In this document: positions 9,297-19,429 of the stretch, one piece after another
Layout: each line of letters begins with the position of its first letter
How positions within the stretch are numbered: the first letter of the stretch is position 1
From: Chitinophaga sp. CF418
GTDB lineage: Bacteria; Bacteroidota; Bacteroidia; Chitinophagales; Chitinophagaceae
Direction: 5' to 3'
NCBI RefSeq assembly: GCF_900142925.1
Contig: NZ_FRCN01000001.1
Coordinates: 558,001-622,000 of the forward strand
Length of the DNA stretch: 64,000 nucleotides
Position numbers and translations under genes: made by a program
Notes under the pieces: model-generated
Told to the model about the DNA's origin: nothing
Databases searched by the model: none
What the model saw: only the letters and a program-made list of their open reading frames with translations

Positions 9297-10469
9297 TTAT
9301 TGTACTTCTACAATGAGGAATTTCAGGTAAGTGGTATTCTCGATATTCCACAGGATCGGGTGGTCCTGCGCCTGGGTCTGGAAGGTCACCTGACGCAGCT
9401 TCTTTTTAGCGTCCTTTGCAGCCATATCGATGATCTCCAGGAAAAGGGATGGCGGCACCAGGTTGGTACAGGAGGCCGTTACCAGGAATCCTCCCGGCTT
9501 CAGCAGCTTCATACCACGCAGGTTGATCTCCTTATACCCGGTAATAGCCTTCTGGATGTTTTCACGGCTTTTAGTGAAGGCCGGCGGGTCCAGGATCACC
9601 ACATCAAATTTCTTCTCTTCACGCGTCCACTGCTTCAGTACGTCAAATGCATTGACTGCCTGGAACTTACATACGTCATCCAGGTTATTCAGGGTAGCAT
9701 TCCTGCGGGCGGTATTTACGGCATGTTCTGAAATATCCAGTCCCAGTACACTTTTTGCCCCGTAATGACCTGCGTGACAGGAGAAGGTACCGGTATAGCA
9801 GAATGCTTCCAGTACATCGGCGTCTTTCACAATATGCTGGATGGCACGACGGTTATCCTGCTGATCGAGAAAATAGCCCGTTTTCTGACCATTTTCGATA
9901 TCTACATGGAATTTCAGACCATTCTCATTGATAATCACGTTTGTGTCGAAAGGAGCGCTTAAAAAGCCCTTTTGCTGCTGCAATCCTTCCAGTTCACGTA
10001 CCGGTACATCGTTACGCTCATAGATCCCTTTCGGGGAGAATATCCTGTTCAGGGCATCCACAATGGCGCCTTTCCAGCGGTCCATCCCTAATGCCAGCGT
10101 CTGCAGTACAAAATGGTCGTTAAACTTATCGATCACCAGGGCGGGCATCTCGTCAGCCTCTCCGAATACGAGGCGGCAGTTTTCCACATATCCCAGCTGC
10201 TGGCGGTATTTCCATGCCTTCAGCAGTCTGCGGTAGAAGAATTCAGCATCAATCTGCTCATCCTTGTCGCGCGTAAGTAAACGCACCAGGATCTGGGATT
10301 GGGGGTTGATATATCCCCTGCCGATGAAAAAACCCTGATGTGTAAATACGTCCACCGTATCGCCAGCGGTTACCGGTCCCTCAATCGTCCCCACTTCGTT
10401 CCCAAATATCCATGGATGGCCCTGCAGCACACGGTTCTGTATCTTTTTCTTTAAAAAAACTTTGGTCAT
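9297..10469 (-). CDS. rlmI: RlmI-like 23S rRNA (cytosine-C5) methyltransferase
   Basis: I start the protein at ATG 10469 (MTKVFLKKKIQNRVLQGHPW, 390 residues); an in-frame TTG at 10502 only adds a non-conserved tail. Residues about 1-75 form a PUA RNA-binding domain (HPWIFGNEVG). The Rossmann methyltransferase core has SAM motif I at VLEAFCYTGTFSCHAG, the acidic loop LGLDISEHAV and the motif IV segment VILDPPAF. This is the RlmI/YccW arrangement, whose E. coli member makes m5C1962 in 23S rRNA; the exact target here is inferred. It stands alone between a shared terminator and a structured intergenic region. Confidence 0.88.
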   Translation of the reverse strand: MTKVFLKKKIQNRVLQGHPWIFGNEVGTIEGPVTAGDTVDVFTHQGFFIGRGYINPQSQILVRLLTRDKDEQIDAEFFYRRLLKAWKYRQQLGYVENCRLVFGEADEMPALVIDKFNDHFVLQTLALGMDRWKGAIVDALNRIFSPKGIYERNDVPVRELEGLQQQKGFLSAPFDTNVIINENGLKFHVDIENGQKTGYFLDQQDNRRAIQHIVKDADVLEAFCYTGTFSCHAGHYGAKSVLGLDISEHAVNTARRNATLNNLDDVCKFQAVNAFDVLKQWTREEKKFDVVILDPPAFTKSRENIQKAITGYKEINLRGMKLLKPGGFLVTASCTNLVPPSLFLEIIDMAAKDAKKKLRQVTFQTQAQDHPILWNIENTTYLKFLIVEVQ

Positions 10470-10765
10470 TGCAATTTTTTCCAGGCTGCAAAGGTAAGGC
10501 AATTACAGATTAGGAAGGGGAATTTAGGGCCCGGATAGCCTTAAGATAGCTTAGAGATCCGGTAGAGACTATAGCCTACAGGCGCTCTACTATAGCATTA
10601 CAGGCACTGTTCTATAGCCAACGCTATACAATAGCTATGCTAATGCAGGACTACAGCGCCTGTAGATAGGGAATCGCAGGCCATCTCCACCGGAATCAGA
10701 GGCCATTATCTCCCCTTGTGTCAATTTGTCTTTTCTTTCCATCTTGGCAAGTTAATTGTCTGACG
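10470..10765. other. intergenic region with nested inverted repeats and CTATAG words
   Basis: About 300 noncoding bases separate the divergent RlmI-like and grpE genes. They hold CCGGAT/ATCCGG arms (10531-10536 and 10557-10562), a perfect 11-bp inverted repeat CTACAGGCGCT / AGCGCCTGTAG (10576-10586 and 10655-10665), and between these several copies of the word CTATAGC. No ORF of interest is present. It could be a structured RNA or a degenerate repeat element. Confidence 0.5.
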
Positions 10766-10773
10766 TACCTTTG
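10744..10773 (+). promoter_or_regulatory. Bacteroidota-type promoter for grpE-dnaJ
   Basis: A TTG -33 element at 10744-10746 is followed after 19 bp by a TACCTTTG -7 box at 10766-10773, matching the Bacteroidota consensus (TTTG, ~19 bp, TAnnTTTG). The expected start site is near 10780, leaving a leader of about 30 nt before ATG 10811. No CIRCE/HrcA inverted repeat is visible. Confidence 0.65.
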
Positions 10774-10810
10774 CAGACAATATTACTTCATAAAAGAAAA
10801 CGTAAAAGAT

Positions 10811-11368
10811 ATGCAGACAAACGGACAGGACACCGAAAATGGTAAAGGCACGCCGGATATTAATGCTGATGAGAATCTGAGCGGCACCACACACCTCAAC
10901 GATGCCTTGGCGGATGAAAGCGAACTGGATAAGAAACAACAGGAGCTCAATGAAATAAGAGACAAATACCTTCGCCTGGTTGCAGAGTTTGACAACTTCA
11001 AGAAACGTACTGCCAAAGAGCGTATTGAACTGATGCAGACGGCCAACAAAGAAGTGATCATTTCTTTGCTGGATGTGCTGGATGATAGCGAGCGTGCAAC
11101 AAAACAGCTGGAAAATGCTACCGACATTAATGCCGTAAAAGATGGCGTTGCGCTGGTTTTCAATAAATTAAAGTCGACCCTGCAAGCCAAGGGCCTTAAA
11201 CCTATGGAGAGTTTGCACACCGAATTTAATCCTGATCTACACGATGCCATCACTGAGATTCCCGCACCCTCAGAGGAGCTGAAAGGAAAGGTAATTGACG
11301 ATATGCAGAAAGGGTACTACCTGAATGACAAATTGATACGTCATGCCAAGGTAATAGTTGGGAAATAA
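10811..11368 (+). CDS. grpE: GrpE nucleotide exchange factor
   Basis: The start at ATG 10811 follows the promoter and gives 185 residues. An acidic N-terminal tail leads into a long charged coiled coil (ELDKKQQELNEIRDKYLRLV) and the GrpE core with AEFDNFKKRTAKE, the LLDVLDDSERA helix and the beta-domain segment FNPDLHDAI. GrpE releases ADP from DnaK in the cytoplasmic Hsp70 cycle. dnaJ follows 64 bp downstream on the same strand, the usual grpE-dnaJ arrangement; no dnaK lies in the window. Confidence 0.96.
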   Translation: MQTNGQDTENGKGTPDINADENLSGTTHLNDALADESELDKKQQELNEIRDKYLRLVAEFDNFKKRTAKERIELMQTANKEVIISLLDVLDDSERATKQLENATDINAVKDGVALVFNKLKSTLQAKGLKPMESLHTEFNPDLHDAITEIPAPSEELKGKVIDDMQKGYYLNDKLIRHAKVIVGK

Positions 11369-11432
11369 GTGACGTTCTGACAGAAATGCTTTCATTAACC
11401 ATGCCGGCAATTTGCCGGCCTTAGTGTGATAT

Positions 11433-12593
11433 ATGTCTACCAAAAGAGATTACTACGAAATACTGGGTATTGCCAAGTCCGCCTCCCAGGATGAGATAAA
11501 AAAGGCCTACCGCAAGGTAGCTATGCAATACCATCCTGACAGAAACCCCGACAATAAAGAAGCGGAGGAGAAATTCAAAGAGGCGGCAGAAGCCTATGAA
11601 GTGCTGAGCGATACAGACAAACGGGCCCAATATGACCGTTTCGGGCATGCAGGCATGGGAAGCCGTGGCGGTTTCAACGGCGGCAATATGAACATGGATG
11701 ATATCTTCTCCAACTTTGGGGACATCTTCGGAGATGATATCTTCGGCAGCTTTTTTGGCGGCAACCGTGGTGGCGGTGGTGGCGGAAGGCGCGGCAGAGG
11801 AACCCGTGGTTCCAACCTCCGCATCAAGATCCGTCTTACCTATGAGGAAATCGCAAAAGGTGCGAATAAAAAGATCAAGGTTAAAAAATATGTTCCCTGC
11901 AACCACTGTGGCGGTATGGGAGCCAAAGATAAAAATGCGTTCCAGACCTGCGGTACCTGCGGCGGTTCCGGTCAGGTAAGGAAAGTGACCCAGACCTTCC
12001 TGGGCCAGATGCAGACAGTTACTACCTGTCCTACCTGCCATGGCGAGGGACAGACCATTACCAGCAAATGCGGCCACTGTAAAGGTGAAGGACGCGTTTA
12101 TGGCGAAGAAATGGTAAGCATCGACATCCCGGCAGGCGTACAGGAAGGCATGCAACTGAGCATGAGTGGAAAAGGCAATGCCGGCGAAAGAGGCGGCGCT
12201 CCCGGAGACCTGCTCATACTCATCGAAGAAGAACCACATCCTGAACTGCAACGCGATGGCCTGAATGTAGCTTATGACCTCTACATATCCTTCCCTGATG
12301 CGGTTTTCGGCACTTCTGTGGAAGTACCCACCATCGACGGTAAAGCGAAAATCAAAATACCAGCCGGTACCCAGAGCGGAAAGATCTTCCGCCTGAAAGG
12401 CAAAGGCTTCCCTTCCGTAAATTCTTACGAGAAAGGCGATCAGCTGATACATGTCAATGTCTGGACCCCTCAGCAGGTAAGCAGTGAAGAAAAGGCTTTC
12501 CTGGAGAAGATCCAGTCTTCTGAGAACTTTAAGCCGAACCCGGAAAAGTCTGAAAAAGGCTTCTTCGAAAAGGTAAGGGATATCTTCAGCTGA
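11433..12593 (+). CDS. dnaJ: chaperone DnaJ (Hsp40)
   Basis: The 386-residue protein has a J domain with HPD (YHPDRNPDN, residues about 5-70), a Gly/Phe-Gly-rich linker, and a central zinc-binding domain with four CxxCxGxG repeats ([32 protein letters not shown]). The C-terminal substrate-binding beta domains include the segments [16 protein letters not shown] and [14 protein letters not shown]. It delivers unfolded clients to DnaK and stimulates its ATPase. It follows grpE and ends at a strong terminator. Confidence 0.97.
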   Translation: MSTKRDYYEILGIAKSASQDEIKKAYRKVAMQYHPDRNPDNKEAEEKFKEAAEAYEVLSDTDKRAQYDRFGHAGMGSRGGFNGGNMNMDDIFSNFGDIFGDDIFGSFFGGNRGGGGGGRRGRGTRGSNLRIKIRLTYEEIAKGANKKIKVKKYVPCNHCGGMGAKDKNAFQTCGTCGGSGQVRKVTQTFLGQMQTVTTCPTCHGEGQTITSKCGHCKGEGRVYGEEMVSIDIPAGVQEGMQLSMSGKGNAGERGGAPGDLLILIEEEPHPELQRDGLNVAYDLYISFPDAVFGTSVEVPTIDGKAKIKIPAGTQSGKIFRLKGKGFPSVNSYEKGDQLIHVNVWTPQQVSSEEKAFLEKIQSSENFKPNPEKSEKGFFEKVRDIFS

Positions 12594-12650
12594 TCTACGC
12601 GGATAATTCTTTTAATAGTTGCGTGTTTGCAGCTACCTGAATAAAAATAT

Positions 12651-12689
12651 AAAAGGCTGTTTCATCCAGGATGAGACAGCCTTTTGTAT
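12651..12689 (+). terminator. Rho-independent terminator after dnaJ
   Basis: A 16-bp stem AAAAGGCTGTTTCATC / GATGAGACAGCCTTTT (one G-U pair, 3-nt loop) ends in TTTT. It covers an early in-frame ATG (12671) of the next gene, which argues that this gene really starts later, at 12725. Confidence 0.85.
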
Positions 12690-12724
12690 TTCTTACTTTT
12701 ATATTTTTTACTTTTACAGGTTAC

Positions 12725-13672
<948 letters not shown>

Positions 13673-13677
13673 GGGGC

Positions 13678-15447
13678 TTAATCTTCTATTTTCTTAGATT
13701 TCTTCAGCTCTTTCAACAGGACGATGAATTCCCTGCGATAACCGCCCGGATCATCGTCCAGCGACCGTTTTGCGATGTCCAGTACCATATTGCAGGTACC
13801 ATTTCCTTTATAGGCAGATTTTCTGAGCAACAATCCTGTCAGCGCCACTGCACTGGCAAACCTGAAATCGCCGGAGGCATCCCGGAACTGGGTCAGCTCT
13901 CCCGGCACTTTATAATACAGGTATTTCATGGTGGTATCCACCGCTTCCCGGTATCCTAACTGAATGGTGGCCAGGAAGCTGTCCTTTTCCATTTTTCCAT
14001 CTTGTGGAACGATCTCATACATGACTACCGCACAATGACCTGACCCGATGATCCCACCGGATATCTTATCGGTAGCCGAATCTTCATCGCTGATTACTTT
14101 GTTTTCATAACCTATCAACCGGTAAGATTTCACTGTGCGCGGGTTAAAGAGCACATCAGCCTGCACGTCTTTTGCCACGGTAAACAGGGTACCGCCAAAC
14201 TCCCGGGCAAAGATTTTATTGGCTTCTTCGAGGTTGTCTATATAAGCGAAATTGCCATTCCCTTTACTGGACAAAGTCTCTAATTTGGAATCCTTGTAGT
14301 TTTTCATACCAAAACCCAGGCAGGTGAGCAGTACCCCCGTCTCTTTTTTACCCAGTATCAGCTGCTCCATATCATAATCACTGGTCTGGCCAACATTAAA
14401 GTCGCCATCTGTCGCCATGATCACGCGGTTGTTCCCCTCCCTGATGAAATTCTCTCCCGCTATCTTGTACGCCAGCTTAATGGCGGCCTCCCCGGCTGTG
14501 GCCCCTCCGGCACTGAGATAGTCTATCGCATTCAGGATCTTCGTTTTCTGATCTCCGGGAGTACTGGGCAGTATAATACCCGGCGTACCGGCGTACGCCA
14601 CAATCGCCACATGGTCATTGCTGCGCAGGTTATTGACCAGGATACGGAAGGCCGCCTGTAACAGCGGTAGCTTATTCGGCAGGGCCATAGATCCGGATAC
14701 ATCTATCAGGAAAACGAGGTTGCTGGGAGGCAGGCTATCCAGGTTGACAGCTTTCCCCCGGACTGCTATCTGTAATAAGCGGTGGTCGGGTGCCCAGGGA
14801 CAGGTAGCATAATTACTGTAAATCTTCAATGTCTGGCCAGGAGGTGGTAATGGATAATGATAATGGAAGTAGTTCATCATCTCCTCTATGCGTACTGCAT
14901 TGACGGGGATCTTTTCTTTTAGCTTTACAAAACGCCGGATATTGCTGTATGCTGCCCTATCCACGTCTACAGCGAACATAGAGGTGTTCCTTATATCCGT
15001 TTCGACGAACTTATTCTCATACAGGGTCCCATAGGTTTCATCAAAGAAGGCACGTGTTCCCATAGCGGAATTGCCATAGTTGGGATTAGAGCCATTGGAA
15101 GAGCGTTCCCGGGCGATGGCTTTGGCCTTTTTTACCACATCATCCTGGACCTCGTCCTTACTGCTCAACTGAACAAGCATACGACTGTATGCTCCCGCAG
15201 ACAAGCGTTTCGGGAAGTATTTGTCATGTTGAAATAAAAGTATCGCGTCCTGAGAGGGCACCGCAATGCGAAAAAGTCCGTACTGGTTCGTAATTACCCT
15301 GGCGGTATCATTGTTTACTGTGACGATCACTCCCTGCAGCGGACTGTGGGAGATGCTGTCTTCTACTGCCCCTGAAATCCATATCTTCTGAGCTCTCCCA
15401 GGTACAAGGATAATTAAGCTGGTAAGCAGCATAAGGAGCCTTTGCAT
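13678..15447 (-). CDS. secreted VWA-domain protein with carboxypeptidase-regulatory-like N-terminus
   Basis: The 589-residue protein begins with a signal peptide (hydrophobic to about residue 19, ending PGRAQ), followed by a CarboxypepD_reg-like beta domain (GAVEDSISHSPLQGVIVTV). A conserved N-terminal VWA-associated block (FAVDVDRAAYSNIRRFVK) precedes the VWA domain, whose MIDAS motif DVSGSM lies near residue 247, with a second Asp in MATDGDFNVG. The C-terminus has the DUF3520-like region found in YfbK-type VWA proteins. Such proteins are metal-dependent protein-interaction modules of the envelope; the partner is unknown. The gene stands at the end of a long minus-strand block, 5 bp from the convergent RlmK-like gene. 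Confidence 0.85.
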   Translation of the reverse strand: MQRLLMLLTSLIILVPGRAQKIWISGAVEDSISHSPLQGVIVTVNNDTARVITNQYGLFRIAVPSQDAILLFQHDKYFPKRLSAGAYSRMLVQLSSKDEVQDDVVKKAKAIARERSSNGSNPNYGNSAMGTRAFFDETYGTLYENKFVETDIRNTSMFAVDVDRAAYSNIRRFVKLKEKIPVNAVRIEEMMNYFHYHYPLPPPGQTLKIYSNYATCPWAPDHRLLQIAVRGKAVNLDSLPPSNLVFLIDVSGSMALPNKLPLLQAAFRILVNNLRSNDHVAIVAYAGTPGIILPSTPGDQKTKILNAIDYLSAGGATAGEAAIKLAYKIAGENFIREGNNRVIMATDGDFNVGQTSDYDMEQLILGKKETGVLLTCLGFGMKNYKDSKLETLSSKGNGNFAYIDNLEEANKIFAREFGGTLFTVAKDVQADVLFNPRTVKSYRLIGYENKVISDEDSATDKISGGIIGSGHCAVVMYEIVPQDGKMEKDSFLATIQLGYREAVDTTMKYLYYKVPGELTQFRDASGDFRFASAVALTGLLLRKSAYKGNGTCNMVLDIAKRSLDDDPGGYRREFIVLLKELKKSKKIED

Positions 15448-15611
15448 CAGTTTTGCATCAGTTATACATAAATATAATAAAATTGGAAAAAGAAAGGGGG
15501 GAATTGTGGGATAGGGATGATTATGATGGGAGACGTGGGGAGAGATCCAATATGATCAATGCAGGATGACGGCCAGTTACAAACCACGGGGTAATGCCCG
15601 GATACAAATAA

Positions 15612-15641
15612 CCCCGGGACATGCGATTGCATTACCCGGGG
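15612..15641 (-). terminator. GC-rich hairpin downstream of hpt
   Basis: CCCCGGG / CCCGGGG arms with a 16-nt loop lie just after the hpt stop on the minus strand. The trailing sequence is only weakly T-rich, so this may instead be a degenerate relative of the CCCGGG repeat family seen near 47.9 and 50.2 kb. Confidence 0.4.
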
Positions 15642-15659
15642 CCATATAATTACGTTCTA

Positions 15660-16196
15660 TTATTCCACCAGTTTATATATCTCCGGCAGGTTCCGTCCCA
15701 GACCATCATAATCCAATCCATAACCCAGCAGGAATTTATTGGGAACTGAAAAACCGAGATAATCAATCTTAATCGGATACTGCATTGCCTCTGGCTTAGT
15801 AAGCAGGGCTGCGACCATTAGTTTTTTAGGCTGCTGATGTTCCAGCTGTGGCAGGAACTGGCTCAGGGTCTTGCCGGTATCCACGATGTCTTCCAGGATA
15901 ACCACTGTACGGCCATAGAGGTCTTCGTCGAGACCAATGGCCTGCACTACATTACCGGTGGATTTCATCCCCTTGTAAGAGGCCAGTTTGATGAAAGATA
16001 TTTCAGCCTCAATGGTGAGGTACTTGAAAATATCTGCAGCAAACATAAAGGAGCCATTCAGAATAGCGATGAATAAAGGCTTTTCTCCTTTCAGATCATT
16101 ATTGAGTGCAGTAGCCAGTTCCTTTATGCGCTCCTGTAATTTTTCAGCACTGATGTATGGCTCAAACTTTTTATCATGTACCTGGATAACAGACAT
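15660..16196 (-). CDS. hpt: hypoxanthine phosphoribosyltransferase
   Basis: The 178-residue cytoplasmic enzyme has the PRPP-binding signature VVILEDIVDTGKTL and the flexible-loop and base-binding segments expected of type I phosphoribosyltransferases (LNGSFMFAADIFKYL near residue 47-61; KIDYLGFSVPNKFLLGYGLDYDG near the C-terminus). It converts hypoxanthine or guanine plus PRPP to IMP or GMP in purine salvage. It follows the LysM glucosaminidase gene on the same strand with a 19-bp gap, so co-transcription is possible. Confidence 0.94.
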   Translation of the reverse strand: MSVIQVHDKKFEPYISAEKLQERIKELATALNNDLKGEKPLFIAILNGSFMFAADIFKYLTIEAEISFIKLASYKGMKSTGNVVQAIGLDEDLYGRTVVILEDIVDTGKTLSQFLPQLEHQQPKKLMVAALLTKPEAMQYPIKIDYLGFSVPNKFLLGYGLDYDGLGRNLPEIYKLVE

Positions 16197-16215
16197 GCGA
16201 TTCCGATTTATGTGA

Positions 16216-18012
16216 TTAGATTTTACCGACCAAAAGCCGTTGTCCTATTTTGATGTCAAAATTTTCCAGATGATTCCATTGCTGTAACTGCTCTACCGTT
16301 ACGTTGTAACGTTTCGCAATGGCATACAGTGTTTCTTTCGTCTGTACTTCGTGATATAATGAGTTGCCGTCCCTGATAGGGCCTCCCTTTCCTGCTGAAG
16401 CGTCAGCAGGTTGAGACGGCGCCCCTGCAGGTTGCGCAGGAGATGTTGTTACTACAGGCGCCGCTGGTTCCTCAGATGCAGGCGCTGGTTGCGCCGGTGC
16501 TGCTGGTTGGGTACCTGATGGCTGTGTAGTAGCGGGTGCTGGTTTGGAAGAGTATACAGGTTGCGAAGACGCTGGCGCTGATTGCGCCGGTGCTGCTGGC
16601 TGTGTACCTGATGGCTGCGTAGTAGCGGGTGCTGGTTTGGAAGAGTATACAGGTTGCGAAGACGCTGGCGCTGATTGCGCCGGTGCTGCTGGCTGTGTAC
16701 CTGATGGCTGCGTAGTAGCTGGTTTGGAAGAATACACAGGTTGCGAAGATGCCGGCGGTGTAGCAGGTTTTGATGCTGCAGGAGTACTCTGCGCGGCGCC
16801 ACCACCTGTAGGCTTCACCTCCCCTATCTTCTTCAGGTCATCCACCATACCCGGAGGCAGATTATTCTGCTGGGCCGGTGCATTGCTCTGTTGTTGCTGT
16901 GCAGCATTCTGCTCCGCTATTTCCTGTTGTCTTTCCATTTCTGTTCTGACATCTTCCACGATCTGTCCGGGATTAAGATCCCCTTCTGTAGGATCTTCTA
17001 CCGGCGCATTTTTCGCGAGGCCGGGCGTTTTATTAGCATAACCTGCCAGCGCCAGCCGCTCCCCTACTTCGGGTTCCTGGCCTTCCTTCATTTTATTACG
17101 ACGGCGTAACCAGCGGAGCTGGATACCTTCCGACTGGGCAATGTCATACATCGTCTCTCCGGCAGCCACTGTATGGTAGTCATTCTTACCTGATTTGCCC
17201 TTCTTCTGCAGGAAGATGAAAGTTTCTTTCGGTAATGGATCATCGTTCGGCAGGTCATTATAGTGAACCAGGTTACGTAGTTTGATATCCCGCTGATCGG
17301 CTATCTGTATCAATGAGGTGCCCGCAGGTACCAGTATGACCTTACGGTCATTGATCTGGAACACGCCTTTAGGCGCATTGGCTTTGGTGATACCGGATGA
17401 TTTACCAGTGCCTGCAACAGGCGTTTTAACTGGTTTGGACGCCACCACTTCATCTCCTGTTTTGGCGTTGCCGGTTCCTGCCCTGGTCACGCCCTCTCCT
17501 TCCAGCGTATACTGCTGCAGGTTGTAGTCTTCGATTAGTTTGATGAGCTGCTGCGGATAAGTATTACTAGTAGCATATCCGGCCTGTTTCAGGCCATAGG
17601 CCCATGATTTATAGTCTTCTTCCTGGAATTGGAAGAGGAATGCATAACGGGGATTATTCCGCAGAAAGTCTGAGTGATCCTTATAGGAATCAGCTGCGGA
17701 AGGGTATTTGCGGAAGCATTCCTGGCGGGCATCATCATCATACCTGACACTTTCGCCAGTCCAGTTATTCTTACATTTTATGCCGAAATGGTTGTTGGAG
17801 TTTTGCACCAGCCAGCTGCCACCCGACTGCGTTTCCAGGATGCCCTGCGCCAGCTTGATGGATGCTGGTACACCGCTACGCTGCATTTCAGTAATGGCGA
17901 TATCCTTGTACTTTGCAATATACTGCTGGGTAATCAGCAATTGTTGTGCTTTCAGCATGGGCATGCAGCCAAACAGGAAGCTACACACTAAAACAGATCT
18001 CCTTAGTTGCAT
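16216..18012 (-). CDS. glucosaminidase-family peptidoglycan hydrolase with LysM domains
   Basis: The 598-residue protein has a signal peptide (about 22 residues, ending LKAQ). Residues about 30-160 form a glucosaminidase (FlgJ/Auto-like) domain: SIKLAQGILETQSGGS, NNHFGIKCKNNWTGESV, FRKYPSAADSYKDHSDFL. Two LysM-like modules follow (about 220-265 and 280-325), then a Pro/Ala/Gln/Ser-rich linker (about 340-540) and a canonical LysM at the C-terminus (TKETLYAIAKRYNVTVEQLQQWN). It should bind and cleave the peptidoglycan glycan chain during growth or separation. The linker contains a tandem repeat of about 31 residues in three copies. Confidence 0.9.
   Translation of the reverse strand: MQLRRSVLVCSFLFGCMPMLKAQQLLITQQYIAKYKDIAITEMQRSGVPASIKLAQGILETQSGGSWLVQNSNNHFGIKCKNNWTGESVRYDDDARQECFRKYPSAADSYKDHSDFLRNNPRYAFLFQFQEEDYKSWAYGLKQAGYATSNTYPQQLIKLIEDYNLQQYTLEGEGVTRAGTGNAKTGDEVVASKPVKTPVAGTGKSSGITKANAPKGVFQINDRKVILVPAGTSLIQIADQRDIKLRNLVHYNDLPNDDPLPKETFIFLQKKGKSGKNDYHTVAAGETMYDIAQSEGIQLRWLRRRNKMKEGQEPEVGERLALAGYANKTPGLAKNAPVEDPTEGDLNPGQIVEDVRTEMERQQEIAEQNAAQQQQSNAPAQQNNLPPGMVDDLKKIGEVKPTGGGAAQSTPAASKPATPPASSQPVYSSKPATTQPSGTQPAAPAQSAPASSQPVYSSKPAPATTQPSGTQPAAPAQSAPASSQPVYSSKPAPATTQPSGTQPAAPAQPAPASEEPAAPVVTTSPAQPAGAPSQPADASAGKGGPIRDGNSLYHEVQTKETLYAIAKRYNVTVEQLQQWNHLENFDIKIGQRLLVGKI
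16540..16760. repeat. 93-bp in-frame minisatellite in the LysM protein linker
   Basis: Three copies of a unit encoding roughly PASSQPVYSSKPAPATTQPS plus GTQPAAPAQSA; anchor words fall at 16551, 16644 and 16731. Two units are 93 bp apart; the last is 6 bp shorter, dropping one Pro-Ala pair. All changes keep the frame. Confidence 0.85.
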
Positions 18013-18051
18013 GTATGTTGAATTTAATGGGTGTGGTTCGTTGTAAGTGGC

Positions 18052-18696
18052 TCAGCTTATCTTTCTGATGATCATCAGGCCATCCCTGAGCGTCAGCAAT
18101 AACTGTTCCGCTCTGCCATCAGCTGCTACCTTTTCGCAGAAACTGATCATTGCTTTGGCATTGTTACTTTGTCTTGATGGTTCCAGTAGTGTCTCTCCAT
18201 GAAAGAGTACATTATCCGCCAGTATAAATCCCCCCGGACGTATCTTCTCCCAGACCAGATCATAGTAGTGCTCATAACCTGTTTTATCTGCATCGATAAA
18301 TACCAGGTCAAATACTTCATCCAGCCGGGTTATAATATCTGCAGCCTTACCGATATGCATTTTTATCTTTCCGGATAATCCTGCTTCTGTGAAATAGCGC
18401 TGGCATATCTCTTCTCTTTCCTCGTTGATGTCGATGGTGTGTAATACACCTCCCTCCTTTAGTCCCTGCGCCAGGCATATAGCCGAGTAACCCGTATACG
18501 TCCCGATCTCCAGTACCTTTGCTGGTTGCAGCATATGGCTCACCAGGCTCAGGAACTGTCCCTGCAGCTGGCCACTTAACATATGCGGCTGTTCCACCTT
18601 CAGGTATGTTTCCCGGTGTAACCGCTTCAACACATCTGTTTCAGGACTTGTATACTTTTCTGCAAACGCTTCTACAGCAGCAGGAATTATATCCAT
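18052..18696 (-). CDS. class I SAM-dependent O-methyltransferase
   Basis: I start at ATG 18696 (MDIIPAAVEAFAEKYTSPE, 214 residues); the longer frame adds a non-conserved tail. The protein matches the methyltransferase_3 / caffeoyl-CoA O-methyltransferase type: VLEIGTYTGYSAICLAQGL (SAM motif I), the acidic TIDINEER loop, and the metal-binding region DLVFIDADKTGYEHYYD followed by GGFILADNVLFHG. Such enzymes methylate catechol-like hydroxyls using a divalent cation; the substrate here is unknown. It lies 34 bp downstream of the LOG gene on the same strand. Confidence 0.88.
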   Translation of the reverse strand: MDIIPAAVEAFAEKYTSPETDVLKRLHRETYLKVEQPHMLSGQLQGQFLSLVSHMLQPAKVLEIGTYTGYSAICLAQGLKEGGVLHTIDINEEREEICQRYFTEAGLSGKIKMHIGKAADIITRLDEVFDLVFIDADKTGYEHYYDLVWEKIRPGGFILADNVLFHGETLLEPSRQSNNAKAMISFCEKVAADGRAEQLLLTLRDGLMIIRKIS

Positions 18697-18730
18697 GTTG
18701 TAAATTTTTGCAAAAATATGGCAATAAATC

Positions 18731-19429
18731 CTAGAAGTTGGGGCGCAACTTGTTCGTTGTGTAGAATACCCTGAAATATTCCACGACTTCATCGGCTGTA
18801 TCAAACAACTTTAACAGGCCCAGATCTTCCGGAGAAATATTGCTTTCCTTCTCCATCATAGTGCTGCGGATCCACTCCAGCAGCCCGCTCCAATACTCCT
18901 TACCAACCAGTACCATCGGGGTTTCTGTCATTTTCTTGGTCTGGATAAGGGTGGCTACTTCAAAGAATTCATCCATGGTACCGAAGCCTCCGGGCATCAT
19001 AACAAAGCCCTGGGAATATTTTGTGAACATCACTTTACGCACAAAGAAGTAGTCAAAGTGCATGTTCTTGTCATGGTCAATGTATGAGTTGGGGTTCTGT
19101 TCATGTGGCAGTGAGATATTCACACCCACTGATTTCCCATTTACTTCCTGCGCCCCTCTGTTGGCTGCTTCCATTACACCCGGACCACCACCGGTGATGA
19201 TACCAAAACCTTCATCCGCCAGCCGTTTGGCGATGTCGTGTGCTAATTCATAGTACCTGCTTCCGGGTTTAGTACGTGCAGAACCGAATATAGAGATACA
19301 GGGGCCCATTTTTGCGAGAGATTCAAAGCCATCCACGAACTCGGCCATGATCTTGAATATCTGCCAGCTGGAATGTGCTTTTGTTTCTGTCCAGTCTCTC
19401 TCCTTCAAATGCATTAAACGATCGTTCAT
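18731..19429 (-). CDS. LOG family (TIGR00730) Rossmann-fold protein
   Basis: The 232-residue protein carries the two LOG signatures: GGGPGVMEAANRGA and PGGFGTMDEFFE. The family includes cytokinin riboside 5'-monophosphate phosphoribohydrolases that release a base from a nucleoside monophosphate; in non-plant-associated bacteria the natural substrate is usually unknown, and old annotations as lysine decarboxylase are wrong. The N-terminal extension (TETKAHSSWQIFKIMAEFVDG) is typical of the longer Bacteroidota members. It precedes the O-methyltransferase in a probable two-gene unit. Confidence 0.88.
   Translation of the reverse strand: MNDRLMHLKERDWTETKAHSSWQIFKIMAEFVDGFESLAKMGPCISIFGSARTKPGSRYYELAHDIAKRLADEGFGIITGGGPGVMEAANRGAQEVNGKSVGVNISLPHEQNPNSYIDHDKNMHFDYFFVRKVMFTKYSQGFVMMPGGFGTMDEFFEVATLIQTKKMTETPMVLVGKEYWSGLLEWIRSTMMEKESNISPEDLGLLKLFDTADEVVEYFRVFYTTNKLRPNF

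Noticed and set aside
10718..10810. N-terminal extension of GrpE from an upstream start
   Set aside because: It overlaps the -33/-7 promoter and is not GrpE-like; ATG 10811 is preferred.
12671..12724. Early start of the RlmK-like gene
   Set aside because: It lies in the terminator hairpin of dnaJ and encodes a hydrophobic stretch foreign to the family.
16544..17041. Plus-strand Gly/Cys-rich repeated frame (165 codons)
   Set aside because: It is the antisense of the LysM linker minisatellite, whose Ala/Pro codons read as Gly/Cys in reverse.
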